Notes: a model not told the origin generated them from the sequence alone. A stretch of 64,000 bases of DNA from Nocardioides sp. Root190 (GCF_001428565.1 NZ_LMIA01000001.1:209612-273611), one strand, 5' to 3'; counted from the stretch's first letter, positions 27,061 to 34,756 are shown. Made by a program: numbers and translations.

Positions 27061-27101
27061 GACCCGCGCCCGCCGACGGGCGTCATCTCGAGCAGAGCAA
27101 C

Positions 27102-27136
27102 AGAAGAGCCGCGGACCGAAGGTCCGCGGCTCTTCT
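27102..27136. terminator. Strong hairpin terminator between gshA and the SCP2-like gene
   Basis: A 16-base-pair stem (27102-27117 with 27121-27136) with a GAA loop lies between the convergent gshA and SCP2-like genes, followed by TTGACC. It can stop transcription from either side. Confidence 0.85.
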
Positions 27137-27161
27137 TGACCCGTCTCGCCGGGACGACGTC

Positions 27162-27611
27162 TCAGACCACCGACACCAGGGCAATGGTCCGGAGTGAGGT
27201 CACCGTGTGCGTCAGCAGGCCCTTCACCACCAGCTTGTGGCGCAGGATCTGACCGAGGACACCCATGCCGCGCTTCGTGAAGAACCCGACCGGCCAGAGG
27301 CCGCCCGCCTTCATCTTGAGCTGCGACACGTCCAGGATCTGGTCGACGCTCGCACGCACGGTCACGATCGGCTTGCCCACGATGCCGTCGTGGACGACGG
27401 CGCCGTGGTCACGGAACATGATCGTGCAAGCCTGGTCGGTGTCAGTGCTGACGACCGCGACCGGGCGCTTCGTGCGCTTGGCGAGCGCGATCCGCTCAGG
27501 GAAGTTCTCGAAGTTCTGCCCGAGGAGCGTACCGACGATGGTTGCGACGCCGTTGGCGGAGTCGCCGGACTGGAGCTTGACCGGGTAGCCGGCCGTCTCT
27601 GCAACGGCCAT
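27162..27611 (-). CDS. Probable SCP2-like lipid-carrier protein
   Basis: The 149-residue protein has no predicted signal peptide or helix anchor. Its middle and C-terminal parts (GKPIVTVRASVDQILDVSQLKM; PVGFFTKRGMGVLGQILRHKLVVKGLLTH) resemble SCP2 sterol-carrier domains, which hold hydrophobic ligands in a tunnel. It starts one base after the stop of the second small carrier gene and shares that promoter, which carries island CTAAG sites. It may bind styrene, its oxide or a fatty-acyl intermediate in the cytoplasm. The family assignment is by pattern only. Confidence 0.5.
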   Translation of the reverse strand: MAVAETAGYPVKLQSGDSANGVATIVGTLLGQNFENFPERIALAKRTKRPVAVVSTDTDQACTIMFRDHGAVVHDGIVGKPIVTVRASVDQILDVSQLKMKAGGLWPVGFFTKRGMGVLGQILRHKLVVKGLLTHTVTSLRTIALVSVV

Positions 27612-27612
27612 G

Positions 27613-28029
27613 TCAGACGTCGTAGTCGATCTCGTCGGCCGCACGACCCCACGACTGGAGGAAGTGGTGGAGCGCGACGGCGTTCTCGATGGCCGCCGAC
27701 ATCGGGCCCTTCTCGAACTTCACCTTGCCCATCACCAGCATCTTGCCGGCCTCGGCGCGCCCCTCCGCCAAGTCCTTCCACGTCTCCATGTCGGCCTTGA
27801 TGTCGAGCCACAGCTCGTCCTGGTCGTACTGGCGACCGGAGGTCCAGGAGACGATCCGACCTTCCTTCCACTCCAAGTGGGACACGAGGTCGTCCCGACC
27901 GAGGACGCCGAAGGCCATCTTGTTGGTGAAGGTCGACGCCTTCTTGAAGCCCTTGTACATCGGCTCACTGGCGTTGGCGGCGTCCATGGCGCCGTCGCAC
28001 CACTCCTGCGAGAAGAACTTGGTAGCCAT
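27613..28029 (-). CDS. SCP2 sterol-binding domain protein
   Basis: The 138-residue protein looks like one SCP2 domain: WKEGRIVSWTSGR, LWLDIKADMETWKDLAEGR and MLVMGKVKFEKGPMSAAIENA follow the usual beta-strand/helix order, including the gate segment before the last helix. Start ATG at 28029 follows AGGAG. It leads a two-gene unit reading toward gshA. A carrier for hydrophobic metabolites would suit the Mce importer and the epoxide chemistry nearby. Confidence 0.65.
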   Translation of the reverse strand: MATKFFSQEWCDGAMDAANASEPMYKGFKKASTFTNKMAFGVLGRDDLVSHLEWKEGRIVSWTSGRQYDQDELWLDIKADMETWKDLAEGRAEAGKMLVMGKVKFEKGPMSAAIENAVALHHFLQSWGRAADEIDYDV

Positions 28030-28167
28030 CTTGGAACTCCTATCAATGGGCAGCACGGCATGTCGTGGCACCGCCGGAGGGCGGAGATGCGTGCCAAGGG
28101 ATGGACCCGACCGTCACTCGCGCGGTGAGCGCTGTGACCGGGGTCACCACAGTCAAGCCGATACTTG

Positions 28168-28194
28168 CTTAGCAGTCAATAACTTCTATCTAAG
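28168..28194 (-). promoter_or_regulatory. CTAAG/CTTAG-containing promoter region of the SCP2-like genes
   Basis: CTTAG (28168-28172), a -35-like TTGACT on the minus strand (28174-28179) and CTAAG (28190-28194) lie about 145 bases upstream of the SCP2 gene. The block TTGACTGCTAAGCAAGT is close to the gshB and styG promoters. I find no convincing -10 box at the right distance. Confidence 0.45.
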
Positions 28195-28291
28195 ATGTTT
28201 GCTGCGCCTGACGTCGCGATCCCTGTGTTCCCGCACTGTCGCACCTTCGGCGAGACTTTGCGGAGCAGACCCGGACAAGAAAGGACGACAC

Positions 28292-29977
28292 GTGCGCCCG
28301 AACGACGCGAACGACTCTTGGCTGCATGGCTATTCAATCGCCGGGGTCGGAGGGATCGTCAACGATGCTGAGGTTCGGGTCGGCCCGCTCGGGAAGGTCA
28401 ACTTCCTCGTTGGCAGAAACAACCACGGCAAATCCACCATTCTTCGCTCGGCCGCCGCGTGGACAGTCGAACGGACCACCACTACGCCTACCGAGCGACG
28501 CGAGACTCTCGTTCCGGTCCCCCGCGACCAACTCATCGAGATACTTCGTCGATGCAGCATCAGGGAGCCTGAAGCTGGTCGGCGCCTGACCAGCTTCGTT
28601 CAGATGGACGACGGACGCCTTGGCGTTTGGATCGAGCGCCCTCGGGCCAGCAACACGACCGGGGCGTTCGATCAACGCGCGCTAGGCGCCGCTCTCAAGG
28701 AACGCCTTGGCCTGAGTTCGTACTCGGTCAGCTATAACGCCCCTGTGCCGCCGCACGTCGCAGCTCGTTCCGTCCTGATCCCGGCCTTTCGTCAGATGCG
28801 CGACGCCCCGGAAGGCCAGAAGGCCGATCTCGCCAGTGGCGAGGGTTTGGTCGCCGAGCTGAGCACCTGGGAGAGGCCCCGGGAGCCCGATACGCCGGCT
28901 TACAGCTTGGCCAAGGACCGCTGGTCCAAGCTGCAAGCTTTTGTGAGGGACGTGTTGGAGGACCCGACCGCCCAACTCGAGGTCGCCGACGCAACGGACC
29001 TCCACGTCAAGCTCGCCCAAGCCGGGGCAATGCTGCACATCGACAACCTGGGCGACGGCATCAAGCAGGTCTTGATGATCGCCGCGGCATGCATCTACTA
29101 CGACGACCATCTAGTTCTGCTCGAAGAGCCCGAAACTCACCTTCATGCGGGCCTGCAACGAAAGCTCATGCGTTTCCTGGCCACGAACACGTCCAGCCAG
29201 TACCTGATCGCTACCCATTCCGCCCATGTCCTCGATCTGCCCGGCGCGCGCATCTTCCACGTCACGCACGATGGCCAATCCACTCAAATAGCCCCGGCCG
29301 TCCGAGCCTCTGAGGTGCAGCAGGTGTGCCTTGACCTTGGGTACATGGCGTCGGACCTGCTTCAGTCGAACTACACCATCTGGGTCGAAGGGCCATCCGA
29401 TCGGATCTACTGGTCAAGGTGGCTCGCCCTGGCCGCACCTGACCTGATCGAGGGTGTGCACTTCACGATCATGAGCTATGGCGGATACCTCATCGACGGC
29501 GTGCACCTGTTGGACGAACCCGATCCCGCGACCGAGGACCTGGTTCAGTTGCTGCGCCTTGGTCGACGCTGCGTCGTCATCGCAGACAGTGACAAGTCCG
29601 CACCGGATGGGGCCTTGCGGCCAACGCTCGTGAGACTCCAGGAAGAATCGGCGAGGCCAGGCAGCGGACAGGTCATCGTCTGCGACTGGGTGCGCACCGT
29701 CGAGAACCTAGTGCCGCGTGGGACCTTCCGCGAGGCCGTCGTTGCTCGCCATCGGACCGCCGGCAAGCGATTGAGGACTCCAGCCGTGTTCGGCCCGTTC
29801 GACGAGCCCTTCGAGGGCATGAAGAAGGGAACCTACTCCAAAGTCACCATTGCCAAGGACGTCGCGGCGGCGTTGGCCTTGGAAGACATCAGTGGCTCGT
29901 TGTTGAGCGTCGTACTGGATCTGGCGACCCAGATCCGCATGGCCAATGGTCTGACAGCGGTCGTTCGAGACGCCTGA
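28292..29977 (+). CDS. OLD-like ATPase-TOPRIM nuclease (possible defence protein)
   Basis: The 561-residue protein has an N-terminal ABC/SMC-type ATPase: Walker A GRNNHGKST (41-49), and a signature-like segment and Walker B LLEEPETHLH near residue 280 with H-loop IATHSAH. A C-terminal TOPRIM domain has WVEGPSDRIYW near 365 and IADSDKS near 430. This is the OLD-nuclease layout (phage P2 Old), members of which act alone or with partners in phage defence. GTG at 28292 follows AAAGGACG. No helicase or Gabija/PARIS-type partner adjoins it, so it appears to be a single-gene class. It marks the edge of the accessory region. Confidence 0.85.
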   Translation: MRPNDANDSWLHGYSIAGVGGIVNDAEVRVGPLGKVNFLVGRNNHGKSTILRSAAAWTVERTTTTPTERRETLVPVPRDQLIEILRRCSIREPEAGRRLTSFVQMDDGRLGVWIERPRASNTTGAFDQRALGAALKERLGLSSYSVSYNAPVPPHVAARSVLIPAFRQMRDAPEGQKADLASGEGLVAELSTWERPREPDTPAYSLAKDRWSKLQAFVRDVLEDPTAQLEVADATDLHVKLAQAGAMLHIDNLGDGIKQVLMIAAACIYYDDHLVLLEEPETHLHAGLQRKLMRFLATNTSSQYLIATHSAHVLDLPGARIFHVTHDGQSTQIAPAVRASEVQQVCLDLGYMASDLLQSNYTIWVEGPSDRIYWSRWLALAAPDLIEGVHFTIMSYGGYLIDGVHLLDEPDPATEDLVQLLRLGRRCVVIADSDKSAPDGALRPTLVRLQEESARPGSGQVIVCDWVRTVENLVPRGTFREAVVARHRTAGKRLRTPAVFGPFDEPFEGMKKGTYSKVTIAKDVAAALALEDISGSLLSVVLDLATQIRMANGLTAVVRDA

Positions 29978-30284
29978 CCTGCAAACGATCAGCGGCGGGT
30001 CGAAGCCTCGCTGCCGCCACACTTGCCTGGACCGGTCCGTCCAGGGCCGCAGATGCTCGGCCTCAGCGAAGGATTGGCCGGCGGCGCCTCGTGCCTCCGC
30101 TCCGCCGAGCTTAGTCGCCACGCTCTCACTCAGAGTTTCAACGCCCGTTAATCGCCCTACTGATTTTCAGAATCGGGGATTATCGCGAGAGAGGGGTGGC
30201 CGTGACAACCGCCCCACCTTTTCGCCTGCCGCGGAGAAACCGGGGGGAGGGCGGCCGCCGCTCCTCAAGGGACTCGATCCGAGC
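29978..30284. other. Gap with no supported gene (junction of defence gene and prophage remnant)
   Basis: About 300 bases without a convincing reading frame, ribosome site or terminator. Local composition becomes more AT-rich near 30130-30190. It may hold a decayed element end; I found no matching repeat at the other side. Confidence 0.4.
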
Positions 30285-30443
30285 TCAAGATGTAGAAAAT
30301 CTTGCCCTGTCTGCCCAGCAGCGGACCCCGCCAGCTGCGTTGTGCCGGCGCGGTGTCCTGAACTCAGCCAGGTCGATGCCGGAATCGTCCATCAGGAGGG
30401 CTGCGAGGTAACACTCCTCCTCGGACAAGGTACGTGCGCTCAC
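30285..30443 (-). pseudogene. Truncated phage terminase large subunit remnant
   Basis: A frame of 52 codons starts with GTG at 30443 after GGAGG. Its first 28 residues (SARTLSEEECYLAALLMDDSGIDLAEF region) look like the N-terminus of large terminases of actinophages. After that phenylalanine the similarity stops and the frame runs into unrelated sequence to a stop. The ATPase and nuclease domains are absent, so a deletion has probably fused the gene start to other DNA near 30360. Assignment rests on recall of the N-terminal pattern and on the adjacent small-terminase-like and RusA genes. Confidence 0.5.
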
Positions 30444-30483
30444 CGGTGATTCCTCCACTCGTCCTTATGGACCTCGCCGCGGG

Positions 30484-30651
30484 CTACGGCGTCGAGGATG
30501 TGTCCCAGGCGTAGGTGGCGCGGTAGATGTCGGCCAGAAGGCGGTGCATGACGTCGGGTCGGTCGGCAAGGAGCTCGTCCCAGTACTCGGCCTCCCCGAG
30601 GCGCTCAGCGTCCGGCCAGCGGCGCAGGGCGGCGGTCCACTCGGCGCTCAC
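30484..30651 (-). CDS. Small phage-type protein upstream of the terminase remnant
   Basis: A 55-residue acidic protein (VSAEWTAALRRWPDAERLGE at the start) with GTG at 30651 overlapping the stop of the 218-residue gene (GTGA). It is too short for domain calls but its coupling on one side and the GGAGG-led remnant on the other support it as real. It may be a phage structural or packaging accessory protein. Function unknown. Confidence 0.5.
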   Translation of the reverse strand: MSAEWTAALRRWPDAERLGEAEYWDELLADRPDVMHRLLADIYRATYAWDTSSTP

Positions 30652-31304
30652 AGCCGGCGAATCCAGTACTTCTGGCCGTCCTCGTTTTTCTTAAAGTGGT
30701 GGTCGATCTCTTCGTACTCGGGCTGCATCACGTCGGTAATCCAGTCGACGATCGTCTCGGGGTTCTCCAGGCCGATCTTGCGGCGCTCGTTCTCGTTCGA
30801 GCGCTTGTAGGCGCCGGCCATCGCGAACAACTGGTTGGCGAGCTCCATGGCCTTGTCGGTCTCGCGCATGACCCCGAAGTCCTTGGCCCGCTGCACGAGC
30901 TCGGTGATGTAGGCGCCCACCGAGTCGGCCCGCTGGGTGGAGGCCTCGCGCTCGGCCTTGGTGACGCCGAGGGACTTCTGCAGCTCAGCGATCTGGGTCT
31001 GCATGTCCTTAATGGCTCGGCGGTACTCGACCTCAGCCTTGGGCTCGATCAGGGTGGCGTCGTAGTGGATGCCGGCGAGGGTGTACCACTGGTAGCGCTG
31101 GCACTGGACCTCCAGGTTGAGGAGGCGGTCGACGGTGCGCAGGTCGTTGGCGTGCGTGAACGAGCACTCGTCGAGGTACTTCTGCTTCGCCTGCTCGTAG
31201 TAGTCCTTCTCGGACTTGTGGAGGAACTGGATCTTCTGTCCCGTGACCGAGGTGACCTCGATCTTGACCGGGGTGGTCGGAGGGACGGGAACTTCATCAG
31301 ACAC
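30648..31304 (-). CDS. Phage-type protein, possible terminase small subunit
   Basis: The 218-residue protein is charged and mostly helical, with a predicted coiled-coil around residues 95-125 (YRRAIKDMQTQIAELQKSLG). It lies between a RusA resolvase and a terminase remnant, the place of a small terminase or a related packaging protein in actinophages. I do not recognise a defining motif. Low GC relative to neighbours and phage-like order suggest a remnant of a prophage or gene-transfer element. Confidence 0.5.
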   Translation of the reverse strand: MSDEVPVPPTTPVKIEVTSVTGQKIQFLHKSEKDYYEQAKQKYLDECSFTHANDLRTVDRLLNLEVQCQRYQWYTLAGIHYDATLIEPKAEVEYRRAIKDMQTQIAELQKSLGVTKAEREASTQRADSVGAYITELVQRAKDFGVMRETDKAMELANQLFAMAGAYKRSNENERRKIGLENPETIVDWITDVMQPEYEEIDHHFKKNEDGQKYWIRRL

Positions 31305-31349
31305 GCGGGTTCTGCACGATCTGGGCCGGTGAGAAAAGCCTATTCGGTG

Positions 31350-31895
31350 TCACCTGGCTGGTGACACTTTCTCCGCAGTTTCGGCAGGTTCCTGCTGTGA
31401 TCTGCTTCGCACCGCCACAGGTGCACTGGTCGTAGCCGGATGGCGGGTCCTGGCCGGCGGGGCCGCGGCCTTCCTCTTGGAACGGGCGTTACTGGGAGGA
31501 GCGATCGCACCGCCGACCTGCTGGACGCCCACCTGGACCACGATGTGCGGCTGCTCGCACCCGTACGTGGCCGAGCTGGACGCCGAGACGACCTGCTTGT
31601 CGTCGGCCCAGACGGCCTTGGACATCGTGATCCCGTCCCACAGGGCCTTCACGAGGCTGTCCAGGTCCTTCCTGGCGCGGCCGGGGAGGTGGAAGTGGCT
31701 GTCGATCCACAGGTCGTCGTCCTCGTTGACGGCCGGGAGGTCCTGCGCTGCAGCTGCGACGAACTCAGCGATCGCCTTCTCGTAGTCGCGGGTCTTCTGC
31801 GGGGTGTAGATCGTCCCCGACCTGCGGTTCACACGAGGTCGCTCCTTGGCGACTGGCGTGATGTCCAGGTGAGCTGCGAAGTAGGGGACGATCAT
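31350..31895 (-). CDS. RusA-family Holliday junction resolvase
   Basis: The 181-residue protein has the RusA fold: KERPRVNRRSGTIYTP after the first strand, YEKAIAEFV, the acidic segment DLDSLVKALWDGI with metal-binding aspartates, and AVWADDKQV. RusA enzymes cut four-way DNA junctions and are common in phage replication modules. ATG at 31895 is chosen because family members begin a few residues before the KERPR segment; an upstream GTG at 31931 lies in frame. The basic proline/alanine-rich C-terminal tail (about 55 residues) is longer than usual. Confidence 0.8.
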   Translation of the reverse strand: MIVPYFAAHLDITPVAKERPRVNRRSGTIYTPQKTRDYEKAIAEFVAAAAQDLPAVNEDDDLWIDSHFHLPGRARKDLDSLVKALWDGITMSKAVWADDKQVVSASSSATYGCEQPHIVVQVGVQQVGGAIAPPSNARSKRKAAAPPARTRHPATTSAPVAVRSRSQQEPAETAEKVSPAR

Positions 31896-31940
31896 GTCCC
31901 GGTACTTCGGCTGTACACACCTCGCGCGCACGCACGCGCG

Positions 31941-31970
31941 TTTTAGTTACTACTACTGGAGTAACTAAAA
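31941..31970. repeat. AT-rich perfect inverted repeat upstream of the RusA gene
   Basis: TTTTAGTTACT (31941-31951) and AGTAACTAAAA (31960-31970) are perfectly inverted around an eight-base spacer, in sharp contrast to the GC-rich surroundings. It lies about 45 bases upstream of the RusA start. It is more likely an operator or origin-like element than a terminator, since for the minus strand the T-run comes before the stem. Confidence 0.5.
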
Positions 31971-32911
31971 AAGGAGAAGAAGACCTCCGGTGGCTCTTCA
32001 TCGCTTCGCTACGCCAGAGAGGCTTACTTCGTGCGTCGTTTTGATGCTAATCGCGACTTCAAGAGCGTTCCGGCTCAGCGCAGAAACAATCTTCCTCGTG
32101 ATCCCGAGCCAGGCTCGGTACGAAGAACATGACCCCACACCAGTGGCACTTCCAGAAATCTTCGTGCGGCACCTAGTCGACCAATCATGCCGGCGATGCC
32201 GGTTGGGCCCCCGAGGAGCACCTCGACTCGGCCCTTGATCGTGAGGCCGCCGAGCTGCGACGGTTGAGATGAGCGACTGCCTGTCGAGCCTCACGCGAGC
32301 GTCAACCACACCGGGGCCCGGCCCTTGGCCGAGAGCAAACAGTGGCCCGGATTCACACCGGGGCCTGAGTGCGAGAGATTCCATCGAGCGCCAAGAGGGC
32401 GCTACGGCGCCGCGCCTTCGTGGGCCTCGTTGTAACGGGCGTTGACAAGCGTAGGCGCCCACAATCGCGCTGTGGGCAACGGGTAGATCGGCGACTTCGA
32501 TCCTCGCGCGTGCGGATCTTCTCTCGCGTCGAGCGATACTTCGGTGCCCATCCTGACCAGAGCTAGATCCAGGAAACGGCTTGGAAACGGCCCCCTACCC
32601 CCACGGTCACGCATCGCGCGGGGGTTCGGGAGCCGTCCGGATCTGACCGGGAGTGAGTACGAGGTCTCCGGTGTTCTTAGGCCAGCGGGTCTTGCGATCC
32701 CCGCCACTCCCGGAGGGAGCCCGTGCCGCTATGGCACGTAGAAAATCCTCCTCTGTTTAGGAGGTCGATTCAACAGGCAGCGACGCGTATCGCATCACTT
32801 TCGCTCGTTCCACACGCGCAGGTAGCAACGCCCTTGACCTGCGACTCAGGATTAGAAAAAGGGCCGGCGACCGGTTGGCCCACGTCGCTTCCACCGATAC
32901 GAGGACTCCTG
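31971..32911. other. Non-coding or decayed stretch inside the mobile remnant
   Basis: About 940 bases with no reading frame I can support: frames are short, lack ribosome sites or have atypical codon use. It includes a 12-base direct repeat CACACCGGGGCC at 32307 and 32354 and a small hairpin CGTGCC-N5-GGCACG near 32723. It probably represents eroded phage genes. Confidence 0.45.
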
Positions 32912-33253
32912 ATGAAGGTCACACTGACCCCCGAACCTCACGCCTTGACCTGTCCCACCTGCGGCGCTCCGCCCAAGTCGCGGTGCACCGAGCGCGATGG
33001 CCGGGGAAGAGCAGCGATGCACGAGTCCAGGCGGAGGGTGTTCAACCGTGAACGGGCACTCAGAGAGGGGCGGCAGCCGAGCAAGGCCCCGGAGGAACGT
33101 GAAGCCCTCCGCGGGCTCGTCCGCATTGTCTCGTGCCCTACCTGCGGCGCCGAGCCGACCGAACACTGCCGGTCCCGTCGACCTCAGGGCCGAAAGGCCA
33201 ATCATCCACCCCGGACCCAGTTGTATCTGACTCTGATCGGAAGCACGTCGTAA
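32912..33253 (+). CDS. Small protein with two zinc-finger-like CPxCGA repeats
   Basis: The 113-residue basic protein carries two copies of a finger-like unit: CPTCGAPPKSRC with a following histidine near residue 17-40, and CPTCGAEPTEHC with a histidine near 78-105. Such CPxC-x-CxxxH modules occur in small actinobacterial and phage proteins and probably bind zinc and nucleic acid. ATG at 32912 follows GAGGA. It is the only plus-strand gene in the remnant. Confidence 0.65.
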   Translation: MKVTLTPEPHALTCPTCGAPPKSRCTERDGRGRAAMHESRRRVFNRERALREGRQPSKAPEEREALRGLVRIVSCPTCGAEPTEHCRSRRPQGRKANHPPRTQLYLTLIGSTS

Positions 33254-33474
33254 CTGCTCCTACCGGCCCCCTCGCGCCTCGCGCTGCACCCGGAACCACG
33301 CGTTGGTCGTCGCACTAACGGGCGTTGAGGCAAGCACCAACCAAGCACCGCGTGGTCGAAGCAGCAAGGCTCCGGACCTACGCATCGCGAGCTCGCATGG
33401 AGTTCGTGAAGCCGAATGGTGGGTTGAGCGGCGTTCGCGACAGGTGGGCGACGTTCAGCGAGGTTCGCACCACG

Positions 33475-33747
33475 TCAGAGTGAGAAGTAGCGCCCTCCCC
33501 AGATTCCACTCAGGCCCTCCTTGGAGGCGTAGCGCTCACATTCCGGCGCTACCGGGCATTCCAGGCAAGGTAGTCCCTTCATCGAGAGACGCCCGCCCGA
33601 CCCGGAACCGAAGAACCGCGCTGTCTCTGCACCCACACACGCCCCGTCACGCATCCACGCCACATCCTCGGAGAACCGCCACGATGTCGTCCTTTCGCGC
33701 GCCAAGGCCGCAGCTGGACGGACTGCGATTCCGTGTCGGCTACTCAT
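33475..33747 (-). CDS. WhiB-family iron-sulfur transcription factor
   Basis: The 90-residue protein has the four cysteines of WhiB-like proteins (C37, C61, C64, C70; DGACVG and CLECPVAPEC) and the GIWGG turn, followed by a very short tail lacking the usual basic C-terminus. WhiB proteins bind a 4Fe-4S cluster and the main sigma factor; many actinophages carry one. ATG at 33747 overlaps the end of the HTH gene. The short tail may mean it cannot bind DNA itself and acts as a dominant-negative. Confidence 0.82.
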   Translation of the reverse strand: MSSRHGIAVRPAAALARERTTSWRFSEDVAWMRDGACVGAETARFFGSGSGGRLSMKGLPCLECPVAPECERYASKEGLSGIWGGRYFSL

Positions 33748-33979
33748 CGAACGCCAGGCCGTGATCACGCAGTTCACGGATGTCCTCAGGTCGGAACCGG
33801 ACATTGCGTCCCATTCGGACTGACGGAATACGGTCCGCGCGAGCGGCGCGATACAACCAGTCAGGGGCCACGCGCAGAATGGCTGCGGCCTCCTCAACCA
33901 GCATCAGGGGTTCGATGTCAGCGTGCGCGTTCGTCTTCTCAAAGTCCGGTCCCGTGGCTTCGGAATGATCTCTCGTCAC
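33740..33979 (-). CDS. Excisionase-like helix-turn-helix DNA-binding protein
   Basis: From GTG at 33979 the product has 79 residues with a MerR/excisionase-type HTH: LMLVEEAAAILRVAPDWLYRAARADRIPSVRMGRNVRFRPEDI. Such proteins direct excision of integrated elements or regulate plasmid/phage genes. The start is supported by AGGA upstream and by a GTGA overlap with the stop of the small gene before it. No integrase remains in the window. Confidence 0.75.
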   Translation of the reverse strand: MTRDHSEATGPDFEKTNAHADIEPLMLVEEAAAILRVAPDWLYRAARADRIPSVRMGRNVRFRPEDIRELRDHGLAFDE

Positions 33980-34161
33980 GACGGTGTTCCTGCCAAGACG
34001 ACCCGCTCGACTCGGACCGGCCGGTTCAGCCGATCGATCGCGACTTCTCCAGCCAACTGGCGGGTTGACAACCACGAGGTGGATGTTCGACGCACGAGCG
34101 CCCTCATCGTGTCGACGCTCCTGCGAGCGGCGAACTCACGTCGTGCTGTGTATTGGTCCAT
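33976..34161 (-). CDS. Small basic protein of unknown function
   Basis: A 61-residue arginine-rich protein beginning MDQYTARREFAARRSVDTMR. ATG at 34161 is preceded by GGAGG nine bases upstream, and its TGA stop overlaps the GTG start of the HTH gene, so the three genes (small protein, HTH, WhiB) form a coupled operon. No family is recognised. Confidence 0.5.
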   Translation of the reverse strand: MDQYTARREFAARRSVDTMRALVRRTSTSWLSTRQLAGEVAIDRLNRPVRVERVVLAGTPS

Positions 34162-34409
34162 CTGATCCTGCCTCCTGAGGTCACCCCTGGGACACATCTG
34201 GGCCACAGAGGGGCGACGAGCGTCGCCAGACGACGACCCTCATCGCGATGAGTTTTCGCAGGTCAGAGGCCCAATCAACGAGAATCGAGCGTCCCCGATC
34301 AGATAGGCAATCAGTTCTTCGAGCTGTGAGACCGGCGGCTGCGGGACTGACGGAGGGCGGCTGCGGGCGACGGAGGCGAGTGGTCGGCGGTGCGGCGTAC
34401 GGTGATCGC

Positions 34410-34676
34410 ATGTGTCGCAACATCCGACCGCTGAACAACTTCGAGCCGCCCGCGACCAACGACGAGGTGACGGCAGCCGCCCTGCAGTTCGTCCGCAAGG
34501 TCGCCGGCGCGACGAAGCCGAGCCTGGCCAACCAGGACGTCTTCGACAAGGCCGTGGCCGAGATCGCCCACATCACCCGGCACCTGCTCGACGACCTGGT
34601 GACCACCGCTCCGCCGAAGAACCGTGAGGTCGAGGCGGAGAAGGCGCGGGAGCGGGCGAAGGTCAGGTACGGGTGA
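34410..34676 (+). CDS. DUF2277 family protein
   Basis: The 88-residue protein starts MCRNIRPLNNFEPPATNDEV and matches the conserved actinobacterial DUF2277 pattern (a cysteine at position 2, LNNFEPPAT, then a helix with ALQFVRKVAG). Its function is unknown. It marks the return to chromosomal backbone after the mobile remnant and is followed by a long hairpin. Confidence 0.85.
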   Translation: MCRNIRPLNNFEPPATNDEVTAAALQFVRKVAGATKPSLANQDVFDKAVAEIAHITRHLLDDLVTTAPPKNREVEAEKARERAKVRYG

Positions 34677-34703
34677 GCCGTGGCATGGATCCCCGGACAT
34701 CCC

Positions 34704-34756
34704 GGGATTCCTGCGCTTGTCAGGGTGTGCGACGCCTGACAAGCGCAGGAACTCCC
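34704..34756. terminator. Long perfect hairpin after the DUF2277 gene
   Basis: A 17-base-pair perfect stem (34708-34724 with 34735-34751) around a 10-base loop, extended by four further pairs after a one-base bulge. No T-run follows. It probably ends the DUF2277 transcript as a GC-rich actinobacterial terminator. Confidence 0.6.

Noticed and set aside
32307..32365. Direct repeat CACACCGGGGCC
   Set aside because: Two copies of 12 bases in GC-rich DNA with no further structure; not enough for a functional call.
31998..32462. A 154-residue minus-strand frame in the phage remnant
   Set aside because: No ribosome site, arginine-rich translation without domain pattern, and unusual codon use; more likely eroded DNA.
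32715..32790. Possible tRNA-like hairpins (CGTGCC-N5-GGCACG and CCTCC-loop-GGAGG)
   Set aside because: No T-arm GTTCRA motif or seven-base acceptor pairing in the right place, so no tRNA is supported.
30130..34330. Attachment-site direct repeats flanking the prophage remnant
   Set aside because: Only short matches (about eight bases, such as ATCGGGGA) were found by eye; not enough to call att sites.
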